From Aquibacillus albus (GTDB lineage: Bacteria; Bacillota; Bacilli; Bacillales; Amphibacillaceae), in assembly GCF_016908325.1 (NCBI RefSeq), contig NZ_JAFBDR010000013.1:1-64000 (forward strand): DNA of 64,000 bases, written 5' to 3'. Under the pieces are notes generated by a model that saw only the letters and a program-made list of their open reading frames with translations, was not told where the DNA came from and ran no database searches. Positions 34,613 through 42,988 of this stretch are shown here, in pieces (position 1 is the first letter of the stretch; each line of letters begins with the position of its first letter). Made by a program: the position numbers and the translations under genes.

Positions 34613-36319
34613 ATGAATCAAATTGGGGAAAGACCGTGGTTGGCACATTATCCGGAGCACATTCCTAAAAGTGTCACGTATGACGAAAAACCACTCCAAG
34701 CCTTCCTAAAAGAAAGTGCATCTAATCATCCAAATGTGAATGCGCTTTACTTTCTGGGAAAAGAATTAACCTACCAAGAATTGTTTCAACAATCCCAGCA
34801 ACTTGCTTCTTACCTTCAAGCCTTAGGATTAACAAAAGGTGATCGAGTCTCCATCATGTTACCAAACTCACCTCAAGCTGTTATAAGTTATTATGGTGTC
34901 CTTCTAGCTGGTGGAATAGTCGTTCAAACAAATCCACTTTATAAAGAACGTGAACTTGCATATCAGTTAAAGGATTCCGGTTCAAAAATAATTATTTGTT
35001 TAGATTTATTAATGCCAATTGTTTCAAAGGCTAAAAAACAAACGTCAGTGGAACATGTAATAGTTACTAGTATTAAAGATTATCTACCATTTCCGAAAAA
35101 TGTAATTTATCCTATTATTCAGAAAAAGCAATATCCAGATCTCGTTAAGCCAAAGAAAACAGATTCGATTCATCCTTGGACTTACATTTTAAAAAATCAA
35201 GGGACTAGTTTTAAAGAATATCCAACTGATCCTAAAAATGATTTAGCACTTTTACAGTATACAGGTGGAACGACCGGTTTTCCGAAAGGTGTTATGTTAA
35301 CGCATTACAATTTAGTGTCCAACGTTCAAATGTGTAAAATTTGGTTGGATGAAAATAAAGCGAAACAAGACATCGTTTTGGGTGTATTGCCTTTTTTTCA
35401 TGTTTATGGGATGACTACGGTAATGAATTATTCGTTAGTTACTGGATCAAAAATGGTATTATTGCCGAAATTTGAAGTAGAGGATGTTCTTAAAACCATT
35501 GATAAGCAAAAACCAACGATATTCCCTGGAGCACCAACTATCTATATTGGTTTATTGAATCACCCTAAGTTAAAGGACTATAACCTGTCGTCCATCGAAG
35601 CGTGTATTAGCGGATCAGCACCGCTACCATTTGAAGTGCAGGATAAGTTTCAAAAAATAACTGGTGGTCGATTAATCGAGGGTTATGGATTAACGGAATC
35701 TTCTCCTGTTACACATGCAAATTTCTTAGCATCAGATACAGTGCAAGGAGGAATTGGTGTTCCTTGGCCAGACACTGATGCCAAAATTATTAGTATGGAA
35801 ACCGGTGAAGCTTTAGAAGCTGGGGAAGCGGGAGAAATAGTTGTTCGTGGTCCACAGGTAATGAAAGGCTATTGGAATAATCCTGAGGAGACGGAGCAAG
35901 CGTTAAAAGATGGCTGGTTATTCACTGGCGACATTGGTTATATGGATGAAAATGGATGCTTCTATGTAATTGATCGAAAAAAAGATATGATTATTGCAGG
36001 TGGATATAATATCTATCCAAGAGAAGTAGAAGAAGTGTTATATGAACATGAAGCAATCCAAGAGGCTGTTGTGGCTGGGATACCGGATCCTTACAGGGGA
36101 GAAACCGTTAAAGCGTATGTAGTTATCAAGGAAGGATATCATTTAACAGAAGAGGAGCTTGATCAATTTACTAGAAAAAACCTTGCTTCCTTTAAGGTAC
36201 CAAGAATATATGAATTCCGTAAAGAACTTCCCAAAACCGCTGTTGGTAAAATATTAAGAAGAACATTAATTGAAGAGGAAAAGTTGAAAATAAATGACGT
36301 AAAAGATCAAACGAGTTAA
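34613..36319 (+). CDS. lcfA: Long-chain fatty acid-CoA ligase
   Basis: Activates fatty acids to acyl-CoA for beta-oxidation; 568 residues. It has the AMP-binding P-loop YTGGTTGFPKG near 220-230, the A5 motif GYGLTESSP near 358, the TGD motif WLFTGDIGYMDENG near 435 and the catalytic lysine in PKTAVGKILRR near the C-terminus. AGGAGGG precedes the ATG. It heads the fatty-acid region lcfA-fadR-etfB-etfA; a separate promoter precedes fadR. Confidence 0.95.
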   Translation: MNQIGERPWLAHYPEHIPKSVTYDEKPLQAFLKESASNHPNVNALYFLGKELTYQELFQQSQQLASYLQALGLTKGDRVSIMLPNSPQAVISYYGVLLAGGIVVQTNPLYKERELAYQLKDSGSKIIICLDLLMPIVSKAKKQTSVEHVIVTSIKDYLPFPKNVIYPIIQKKQYPDLVKPKKTDSIHPWTYILKNQGTSFKEYPTDPKNDLALLQYTGGTTGFPKGVMLTHYNLVSNVQMCKIWLDENKAKQDIVLGVLPFFHVYGMTTVMNYSLVTGSKMVLLPKFEVEDVLKTIDKQKPTIFPGAPTIYIGLLNHPKLKDYNLSSIEACISGSAPLPFEVQDKFQKITGGRLIEGYGLTESSPVTHANFLASDTVQGGIGVPWPDTDAKIISMETGEALEAGEAGEIVVRGPQVMKGYWNNPEETEQALKDGWLFTGDIGYMDENGCFYVIDRKKDMIIAGGYNIYPREVEEVLYEHEAIQEAVVAGIPDPYRGETVKAYVVIKEGYHLTEEELDQFTRKNLASFKVPRIYEFRKELPKTAVGKILRRTLIEEEKLKINDVKDQTS

Positions 36320-36359
36320 TAGCTTGTCCTGTACAGTCTGTTTGTGACAGGCCAGGCTA

Positions 36360-36388
36360 TTGACAAAAGGTAATGGTAAATGTACGAT
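36360..36388 (+). promoter_or_regulatory. Sigma-A promoter of fadR-etfBA
   Basis: TTGACA at 36360-36365 and TACGAT at 36383-36388, spacing 17. The transcription start would fall in the FadR box that follows. Confidence 0.75.
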
Positions 36389-36394
36389 ACTTCA

Positions 36395-36412
36395 TGAATG
36401 AATAGTCATTCA
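36395..36412. promoter_or_regulatory. FadR operator
   Basis: TGAATGAATAGTCATTCA matches the B. subtilis FadR consensus TGAATGAMTANTCATTCA at every defined position. It lies just downstream of the -10, where bound repressor would block initiation; long-chain acyl-CoA releases FadR (established for B. subtilis). Confidence 0.93.
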
Positions 36413-36442
36413 ATTTTTAAAATGTCGTAGGTAGGGATGATT

Positions 36443-37033
36443 TTGAAAACAAATAAACCAAAATATACACAAATCATTGATGCAGCAGTAAATGTTATTG
36501 CGGAAAATGGTTACCATGCTTCACAGGTATCTAAAATTGCAAAAAAAGCTGGTGTAGCAGATGGAACCATTTATCTTTACTTTAAAAATAAAGAAGACAT
36601 TCTTGTTTCGCTATTTCAAGAGAAAATGGGTATTTTTATTGAAAAAATAGAAAAGGAAATCAATGATGTTGACGACGCTGAGAAAAAACTAGGCATTTTA
36701 ATAAAGATGCACTTTAATCAGTTAGCAGAGAATCATGATTTAGCGATTGTAACGCAGCTAGAGCTTAGGCAGTCGAATATAGCTTTACGTTTGAAAATTA
36801 ATGAAATCCTAAAAAAGTATTTGAAAATTATCGATGAAATTATTGATGCCGGAATAAATCAAGGAGTGTTTAGAAAGGAATTAAACCCTCGGCTAGCTCG
36901 CCAAATGATCTTTGGAACAATAGACGAAATCGCAACAAATTGGGTAATGAAGGATCAGAAATATAACGTTGTTAAACAGGCAGATGAGGTTCATGAGCTA
37001 ATTATCCAAGGATTATCATCTAACGTAGATTGA
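36443..37033 (+). CDS. fadR: TetR-family fatty-acid degradation regulator FadR
   Basis: Acyl-CoA-responsive repressor of beta-oxidation genes, 196 residues. The N-terminal helix-turn-helix (about 24-46) reads HASQVSKIAKKAGVADGTIYLYFKNK; the helical remainder binds acyl-CoA. The TTG at 36443 is preferred because the ribosome site GTAGGG directly abuts the ATG at 36437 and the protein then starts MKTNKPKY, in line with B. subtilis FadR. Preceded by a perfect FadR box, so it is autoregulated. Confidence 0.94.
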   Translation: MKTNKPKYTQIIDAAVNVIAENGYHASQVSKIAKKAGVADGTIYLYFKNKEDILVSLFQEKMGIFIEKIEKEINDVDDAEKKLGILIKMHFNQLAENHDLAIVTQLELRQSNIALRLKINEILKKYLKIIDEIIDAGINQGVFRKELNPRLARQMIFGTIDEIATNWVMKDQKYNVVKQADEVHELIIQGLSSNVD

Positions 37034-37086
37034 CTTTCACTTGTTAATAGGCTTCATAAAGCTTAAGTGTGGAAAGGGTGAAAGAA

Positions 37087-37860
37087 GTGAATATTTTTGT
37101 GTTAATGAAAAGTACGTTTGATACAGAAGAGAAAATCGTTATTCATAACAACAAAATTGAGGAGGATGGTGCGGAGTTTATTATTAATCCTTACGATGAA
37201 TATGCGATTGAAGAGGCAATAAACCAAAGAGAGTTACATGGTGGTGAAATAACAGTTGTTACAGTGGGAACGGATCAAGCAGAAAAGCAATTACGAACTG
37301 CTTTGGCAATGGGAGCAGACAAAGCTGTTTTAATCAATATTGAAGATGACTTAGAGGATACTGATCCGTTTACTACTACCAAAATTTTAGAAACGTATTT
37401 TACAAACAAACAAATAGACCTCATTCTGGCTGGAAATGTCGCAATTGATAAAGCGAGTGGCCAGGTCGGACCTAGACTTGCTGATCGACTCGGAATCCCT
37501 TGTATTACAACAATTACAAAGATAGCAGTGGAAGATAAAGCAGTCAAAATAGAGAGGGATGTAGAGGGAGATACGGAATTGGTAGAAACAACTTTACCTG
37601 TGTTAGTTACTTGCCAACAAGGGTTAAACGAGCCAAGATATCCATCTTTACCTGGAATTATGAAGGCAAAGAAAAAACCTCTAGAAGAGATAGAAATTGA
37701 TGATTTGGAACTGGATGAGGAAGATGTACTTCCGAAAACAAAAACGATCGAAGTTTTCTTACCACCTGAACGTCAAGCTGGAAAAATATTAGAAGGAGAA
37801 ATTGACGAACAAGTAAAAGAGTTAATCTCATTATTATCTGATGAAGCACGAGTATTATAG
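37087..37860 (+). CDS. etfB: Electron transfer flavoprotein beta subunit
   Basis: With EtfA accepts electrons from acyl-CoA dehydrogenase; 257 residues. It has the N-terminal MNIFVLMKSTFDTEEKI start, the NPYDEYAIEEA block and the AMP-binding GNVAIDKASGQVGPRLA region. The GTG at 37087 follows GAAAGGGTGA by about 7 bases; earlier GTG codons in the same frame overlap that site. fadB, which separates fadR and etfB in B. subtilis, is absent here. A gap of 163 bases with a degenerate repeat separates it from etfA. Confidence 0.95.
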   Translation: MNIFVLMKSTFDTEEKIVIHNNKIEEDGAEFIINPYDEYAIEEAINQRELHGGEITVVTVGTDQAEKQLRTALAMGADKAVLINIEDDLEDTDPFTTTKILETYFTNKQIDLILAGNVAIDKASGQVGPRLADRLGIPCITTITKIAVEDKAVKIERDVEGDTELVETTLPVLVTCQQGLNEPRYPSLPGIMKAKKKPLEEIEIDDLELDEEDVLPKTKTIEVFLPPERQAGKILEGEIDEQVKELISLLSDEARVL

Positions 37861-37865
37861 TCTTG

Positions 37866-37951
37866 TAGTGTGTGTTCAAAAAGGGTAAAAATCTTCGGAA
37901 ACAGAAAAAGTGTTTTGTTCCAAGGGTATTTTTGTCTACTTTTTGGATAAC
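37866..37951. repeat. Degenerate inverted repeat between etfB and etfA
   Basis: TAGTGTGTGTTCAAAAAG at 37866-37883 is the reverse complement, apart from one A, of the right end of the element at 54453-54590. The facing arm CTTTTTGGATAAC at 37939-37951 is imperfect. It appears to be a worn copy of that family inside the operon. Confidence 0.5.
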
Positions 37952-38023
37952 GCCTTTTAATTTTCTTTTACTATCGGGGCAACTAATCGTATTGTTTGCT
38001 AAATATGGAAAGGGAGATTATTA

Positions 38024-39004
38024 ATGGGTAAGAAAGTGTTAGTAATTGGTGAAATACGTGAGGGTTCTCTTCGTCATGTATCCTTTGAAGCGATAGCGGC
38101 AGCTAAAACTTTGGCTGGGGATGGGGAAATACTGGGTGTCATTTGTGGTTCTACCCAATTAGAAGCATATGCAAAGGAAATGGTATATTATGGAGCCAAT
38201 CGAGTGCAAATCATTGAAAACAAAAAATTAAAAACGTATACATCTGATGGATATTCGCAAGTGATACTTGAGGTAATCAAAAAAGAAGAACCAGATGCTA
38301 TTGTCATGGGCCACACCGCTATTGGAAAGGATTTAACACCTAAACTAGCAAGTAGGTTAGATGTGGGTTTAATCTCCGATGTAGTGGAAATAGATGTAAT
38401 TGCTGATAATATTGTGTTCACTCGACCTATTTATTCAGGTAAAGCATTTGAGAAGAAAATTTTTGTTGATGACATGATATTTGCTACTATCCGACCGAAC
38501 AATATTGAAGCTTTAAGTCGGGATGAAAGCCAAAAGGCTGATATATCAAAACTAGATGTAGAGATTACAGATTTAAGAACAATTATTAAAGATATCGTTC
38601 GTAAAACATCCGATGGAATGGATTTATCAGAGGCTAAGGTGATTGTTGCTGGAGGAAGAGGTGTCAAAAGCAAAGAAGGCTTTGAACCGTTGTATGAACT
38701 TGCAGGAGTATTAGGTGGTGCAGTAGGTGCTTCTCGTGGAGCTTGTGATGCTGACTACTGTGATTATTCTTTGCAAATTGGTCAAACAGGAAAAGTTGTT
38801 ACACCAGACCTTTACATTGCTTGTGGTATATCAGGAGCGATCCAACATCTTGCAGGAATGTCTAATTCAAAAGTTATTGTTGCTATAAATAAAGATCCAG
38901 AAGCCAATATTTTTAAGGTAGCAGATTATGGTATCGTTGGGGATTTATTTGAAGTAGTACCGAAGCTGGTGGATGAAATTAAACGAATCAAAGTGAATGC
39001 TTAA
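38024..39004 (+). CDS. etfA: Electron transfer flavoprotein alpha subunit
   Basis: FAD-binding partner of EtfB, 326 residues. The N-terminal domain resembles EtfB; the C-terminal FAD domain has AGGRGVKSKEGFEPLYELA (about 208), GGAVGASRGACDADY (about 231), QIGQTGKVVTPDLYIACGISGAIQHLAGM (about 252-280) and AINKDPEANIFKVADYGIVGD. AAAGGGAG precedes the ATG. A terminator follows. Confidence 0.97.
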   Translation: MGKKVLVIGEIREGSLRHVSFEAIAAAKTLAGDGEILGVICGSTQLEAYAKEMVYYGANRVQIIENKKLKTYTSDGYSQVILEVIKKEEPDAIVMGHTAIGKDLTPKLASRLDVGLISDVVEIDVIADNIVFTRPIYSGKAFEKKIFVDDMIFATIRPNNIEALSRDESQKADISKLDVEITDLRTIIKDIVRKTSDGMDLSEAKVIVAGGRGVKSKEGFEPLYELAGVLGGAVGASRGACDADYCDYSLQIGQTGKVVTPDLYIACGISGAIQHLAGMSNSKVIVAINKDPEANIFKVADYGIVGDLFEVVPKLVDEIKRIKVNA

Positions 39005-39012
39005 TACGTCCC

Positions 39013-39049
39013 AAAACTGCAACGGTTACTTACGCTGTTGCAGTTTTTT
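39013..39049 (+). terminator. Terminator of etfBA
   Basis: AAAACTGCAAC and GTTGCAGTTTT form an 11-bp stem with a T-run. Confidence 0.85.
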
Positions 39050-39125
39050 AAATCGCATGATTTACATGGATATATCCTTTAAGGGTATACTAGGAGCAAA
39101 CTAGTAGCATTTTAATAAAATGGAA

Positions 39126-39134
39126 TGATATACT
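39126..39134 (+). promoter_or_regulatory. Extended -10 promoter upstream of trxA
   Basis: TGaTATACT at 39126-39134 is a good extended -10 for sigma-A, about 180 bases before trxA, with no clear -35. Confidence 0.4.
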
Positions 39135-39236
39135 CAAGTGGAATTGAGAATCACATACTGATGTACGAAATGTATTGTATCTTTATTGAAGATAGTACAG
39201 AAGAACACAGCCTGATTCACTTCAAATTACCCTTTT

Positions 39237-39263
39237 AGTTAAGGGAGTATCATTAAGGGGAAT
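39237..39263 (+). promoter_or_regulatory. Candidate sigma-B promoter of trxA
   Basis: AGTTAA at 39237-39242 and GGGAAT at 39258-39263, spacing 15, resemble GTTTAA-N12-15-GGGWAT. B. subtilis trxA has both sigma-A and sigma-B promoters, which makes this plausible. The -35 match is weak. The rest of 39050-39314 shows no gene. Confidence 0.3.
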
Positions 39264-39314
39264 GATAAACCCCTGAGATAAAAAGTTTCATTTTATATTG
39301 AGGAGGAATAAGGA

Positions 39315-39629
39315 ATGGCAATTGTAAACGCGAATGATCAAAGTTTTAATACGGAAACGAGTGAAGGTGTTGTGCTGGCAGATTTCTGGGCACCATGGTG
39401 TGGACCTTGTAAAATGATAGCACCTGTCTTAGAGGAAATTGATAGTGAAATGAGCGATAAAGTAAAAATCGTAAAACTAGATGTCGATGAAAACCAAGAG
39501 ACTGCTGGTAAACACGGAGTTATGAGTATCCCAACACTTCTCTTGTTCAAAGAAGGCGAAGTAGTAGAGCAAATAATTGGTTTTCAGCCAAAAGAAGCTT
39601 TAGTTGAATTAATTAATAAACATGCTTAA
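39315..39629 (+). CDS. trxA: Thioredoxin
   Basis: General protein disulfide reductase, 104 residues, with active-site cysteines C29 and C32 in WCGPCK and the cis-proline loop [14 protein letters not shown] precedes the ATG. It is transcribed alone, between etfA and uvrC as in B. subtilis. Confidence 0.98.
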   Translation: MAIVNANDQSFNTETSEGVVLADFWAPWCGPCKMIAPVLEEIDSEMSDKVKIVKLDVDENQETAGKHGVMSIPTLLLFKEGEVVEQIIGFQPKEALVELINKHA

Positions 39630-39650
39630 TTTAGTATAAAAGTTTTCTCT

Positions 39651-39687
39651 AATTCCCTTGTTACGGATAACAGGGGGATTATTTTTT
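39651..39687 (+). terminator. Terminator of trxA
   Basis: AATTCCCTTGTTA pairs with TAACAGGGGGATT, followed after one base by six T residues. Confidence 0.8.
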
Positions 39688-39741
39688 GTTACAATAAAAT
39701 ACATGATTATTGTTAATAAAGATAGCAGGTAGGGTGAAAAA

Positions 39742-41520
39742 ATGAATCGTCAGATAACAGAGAAGCTAGCAGTTCTCCCCGCTCAACCAGGTTGTTATTT
39801 AATGAAAGACAAGTATAATACAGTGATTTATGTAGGAAAATCAAAAAAATTAAAAAATAGAGTTCGATCATATTTTACCGGAGCAAATGATCAAAAGACA
39901 CAACGACTTGTTCATGAAATTGTAGATTTTGAATACATTGTGACTTCCTCAGAAATAGAAGCATTAATTTTGGAAATGAATTTAATAAAAAAATATGATC
40001 CTAAATTTAATGTCTTGTTAAAAGATGATAAATCTTATCCTTATTTAAAAGTAACTGCAGAAGAGCATCCGCGATTGATTGTGACAAGGAAAGTAAAAAA
40101 GGATAAAGGAAAGTATTTTGGCCCATACCCTAATGTGTTAGCAGCAAGAGAAACAAAAAAACTATTGGATCGGCTATATCCTTTGCGGAAGTGCAACAAA
40201 ATGCCAGACCGCGTTTGCTTATATTATCACATGAATCAATGTTTAGGTCCTTGTGTTTATCCAGTATCCCAGGAAACGAACCAGTCTATTGTTCAAAGTA
40301 TTACGTCATTTTTAAGTGGTGGTCATAAAGAGATAAAAAAAGATCTACAACAAAAAATGTTTCAGGCATCGGAATCACTTGATTTTGAACGTGCAAAGGA
40401 ACTTCGTGATCAAATTCAACATATTGAAGCCGTAATGGAAAAGCAAAAGATGACGTTAAACGATGAAGTGGATCGTGACATTTTTGGTTATGCGTATGAT
40501 AAGGGCTGGATGTGTGTGCAAGTATTTTTTGTTCGGCAAGGCAAATTAATTGAAAGAGATGTTTCTATTTTTCCATTCTTTGATGAACCTGATGACACAT
40601 TTTTAAGCTACATCGGCAGGTTTTATTTTCATCAAAACCATCCTAAACCAAAGCAGATACTCGTTCCTGCGCCAACCGATGATAAATTGCTGCAAGAATT
40701 ATTAGAGCTTGATGTCCGTATTCCTTATCGGGGTAGAAAAAAAGAATTAGTTAAATTAGCAGAAAAAAATGCTCAACTTGCTTTAAAGGAAAAATTTTCG
40801 TTAATAGAGCGAGATGAGGAACGAACAATTAAAGCGATAGATCAACTGGGAGAAAAGCTTAACATTGAAACACCACACCGGATTGAGGCTTTTGATAACT
40901 CTAATATTCAAGGGACAGACCCTGTGTCTGCAATGGTCGTGTTTATAGATGGTCGACCAATGAAAAAAGAATATCGGAAATACAAAATTAAACATGTGAA
41001 AGGGCCTGATGATTATGAGACGATGAGAGAGGTTGTTCGTCGAAGATATTCCCGAGTCCTGAAGGAAGGGCTGCCTCTCCCCGACTTAATCGTCATTGAT
41101 GGGGGGAAAGGACAAATGAATGCAGCTTTAGATGTACTAGAAAATGAACTTGGCTTAGATATACCTTTATGTGGGCTTGCAAAAGATGAAAAGCACCGTA
41201 CAAGTGAACTAGTATATGGTAATCCACCAGCCGTCGTTCCTTTAAATCGTCAATCTCAAGAATTTTATCTAATTCAACGAATACAGGATGAGGTTCACCG
41301 ATTTGCTATCTCATTTCACCGTCAATTAAGGGGGAAAAGTGCTTTCAAGTCAGAATTAGATGCGATACCTGGAGTTGGAGAAAAGAGAAGAAAGCTACTA
41401 TTAACTCATTTTAAATCAATCACTGAGATTAAACGAGCGTCAATGGAAGAATTGATGAAGCTAGGGATACCACAGCCCACTGCGGAGACGATTCTAGAAC
41501 ACTTAAAAAAAGATAATTAA
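39742..41520 (+). CDS. uvrC: Excinuclease ABC subunit C
   Basis: Makes both incisions in nucleotide-excision repair; 592 residues. GIY-YIG nuclease at the N-terminus ([30 protein letters not shown] is the signature region), UVR domain (about 200-235) that binds UvrB, RNase H-like C-terminal nuclease ([25 protein letters not shown]) and a final tandem helix-hairpin-helix ([12 protein letters not shown]). AGGTAGGG precedes the ATG. Confidence 0.97.
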   Translation: MNRQITEKLAVLPAQPGCYLMKDKYNTVIYVGKSKKLKNRVRSYFTGANDQKTQRLVHEIVDFEYIVTSSEIEALILEMNLIKKYDPKFNVLLKDDKSYPYLKVTAEEHPRLIVTRKVKKDKGKYFGPYPNVLAARETKKLLDRLYPLRKCNKMPDRVCLYYHMNQCLGPCVYPVSQETNQSIVQSITSFLSGGHKEIKKDLQQKMFQASESLDFERAKELRDQIQHIEAVMEKQKMTLNDEVDRDIFGYAYDKGWMCVQVFFVRQGKLIERDVSIFPFFDEPDDTFLSYIGRFYFHQNHPKPKQILVPAPTDDKLLQELLELDVRIPYRGRKKELVKLAEKNAQLALKEKFSLIERDEERTIKAIDQLGEKLNIETPHRIEAFDNSNIQGTDPVSAMVVFIDGRPMKKEYRKYKIKHVKGPDDYETMREVVRRRYSRVLKEGLPLPDLIVIDGGKGQMNAALDVLENELGLDIPLCGLAKDEKHRTSELVYGNPPAVVPLNRQSQEFYLIQRIQDEVHRFAISFHRQLRGKSAFKSELDAIPGVGEKRRKLLLTHFKSITEIKRASMEELMKLGIPQPTAETILEHLKKDN

Positions 41521-41522
41521 TT

Positions 41523-41557
41523 GCGGATATCATTTATGATATCCGCATATTGTTTTT
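41523..41557 (+). terminator. Probable terminator of uvrC
   Basis: GCGGATATCA and TGATATCCGC form a 10-bp stem with a 4-base loop; a T-run follows after five bases. Confidence 0.65.
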
Positions 41558-41559
41558 GG

Positions 41560-41600
41560 TTAAAAGTATATAAAACTCGACACTTGTTAAAGCGTGTCGA
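41560..41600 (-). terminator. Probable terminator of yslB
   Basis: On the minus strand CGACAC and GTGTCG pair around a 10-base loop and are followed by AGTTTTAT, just after the yslB stop codon. Confidence 0.55.
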
Positions 41601-41610
41601 AGCTTATCTG

Positions 41611-42045
41611 TTATTTTGAATAAATAACGTTAAATTGAACGGAATGTTTCTTTCTTTTTATCTCTTCTATACATTCACAAGAGGCCGACTTTATTTGCTC
41701 AATTGCTTCTGATAGAATGCCTGCTTCCAACCGAAACTCCTGACCAATTTCCGTATCTAGTCGCTGATCAATACTTTCTCCTGATAGTTCAAAGATAATC
41801 TCTCTACGTTTTTCTTTTATTAGCGTTAAATTTCCCCATCCTGCCTTTGCAAAAAAGCTATAAATATCTTCATAGGATGAAAAAATAAGCTTTCTTGATA
41901 AATTTTTTCCCATAATATAAAGAATTGTATTTGAATTTTTCCCAAGCAATTCTGGTAAACACACATAGCGAAGTATGTCATAACCTGAACCAGTTATTTG
42001 TAGTTGATTAACTGCTGTTTCTAATTTTTCTCGGTTTATGTCCAC
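41611..42045 (-). CDS. yslB: DUF2507 protein YslB
   Basis: Soluble protein of 144 residues on the minus strand. RYVCLPELLGKNSNTILYIMGKNLSRKL is the recognisable region; such V4R-like, DUF2507 proteins bind small ligands in some families but no function is known for YslB. The GTG at 42045 follows AAAGGAG by about 8 bases. B. subtilis yslB lies in the same place, divergent from sdhC. Confidence 0.88.
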   Translation of the reverse strand: MDINREKLETAVNQLQITGSGYDILRYVCLPELLGKNSNTILYIMGKNLSRKLIFSSYEDIYSFFAKAGWGNLTLIKEKRREIIFELSGESIDQRLDTEIGQEFRLEAGILSEAIEQIKSASCECIEEIKRKKHSVQFNVIYSK

Positions 42046-42165
42046 TACTTAACTCCTTTCTTTGTTGCACAATGCGGATTATCCATATGTATAAATTTTA
42101 TTATCCCTTGAAACGTTATTGATTGCAATATTCGATTTCTATCTACATTTAAGGGGTTCGTTTTC

Positions 42166-42194
42166 TTGACGCTTTTACAGGATAGAAGTACAAT
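42166..42194 (+). promoter_or_regulatory. Sigma-A promoter of sdhCAB
   Basis: TTGACG at 42166-42171 and TACAAT at 42189-42194, spacing 17. Confidence 0.85.
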
Positions 42195-42323
42195 AGTTTG
42201 TGGTATAAATATACGTTTTCTACTTAAATTAATAAAGTGAAACAGAAAATAAAGCGCTTTATTGCTAGAAAAGGTATATGACTTAGATTATTACACTAAC
42301 AATACTAGTTGAGGGGGGTTCTT

Positions 42324-42944
42324 ATGGCGGAAAATAGGGAGTTTTTTTATCGTAGGTTACATTCATTATTAGGGGTTATTCCAATTGGAATATTTTTAAT
42401 TCAGCATTTAGTCGTCAATCACTTTGCTGTATATGGAGAAGAAAGTTTTAATAAGGCAGCTATGTTTATGCATGACTTGCCATTTCGTATTTTATTAGAA
42501 ACTTTTATTATTTTTCTTCCTATTTTATTCCATGCAATATTGGGTGTCTACATAGTGTTTGTAGCAAGAAACAATACGAGCCGTTATGGCTTTTTCCGAA
42601 ATTGGATGTTTTATCTCCAGCGAATAACTGGGGTCATAACATTAATTTTTATTGTATGGCATGTTTGGGAAACAAGAGTTCAGATTGGCTTAGGAAATGT
42701 AGAACTAGATTATAGTCTGATGGAAACAATCTTAGCAAATCCATTTATGTTTTGGTTCTATTTAATTGGTGTTGTATCAACAACATTCCATTTTGCTAAT
42801 GGACTATGGAGTTTCTTAGTAACATGGGGAATAACTGTTTCTCCACGTTCTCAGAAAATTGCTACTTACGCTACATTAATCGTATTTATCGGTGTAACGT
42901 ACATCGGTGTACGAGCATTAATTAAATTTGCTTATGGTATATAG
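42324..42944 (+). CDS. sdhC: Succinate dehydrogenase cytochrome b558 subunit
   Basis: Membrane anchor of complex II carrying two hemes b and the menaquinone site; 206 residues with five membrane helices. Histidines likely to bind heme are seen in LIQHLVVNHF, LFHAILGVY, IVWHVWET and TTFHFANG. The ATG at 42324 follows GAGGGGGG; the TTG at 42309 overlaps it. First gene of sdhCAB, with a sigma-A promoter 130 bases upstream. Confidence 0.95.
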   Translation: MAENREFFYRRLHSLLGVIPIGIFLIQHLVVNHFAVYGEESFNKAAMFMHDLPFRILLETFIIFLPILFHAILGVYIVFVARNNTSRYGFFRNWMFYLQRITGVITLIFIVWHVWETRVQIGLGNVELDYSLMETILANPFMFWFYLIGVVSTTFHFANGLWSFLVTWGITVSPRSQKIATYATLIVFIGVTYIGVRALIKFAYGI

Positions 42945-42988
42945 AATCGAAGTTTTCATAAATAGAAAGTTAGGGAGTGAGTAAGGAT

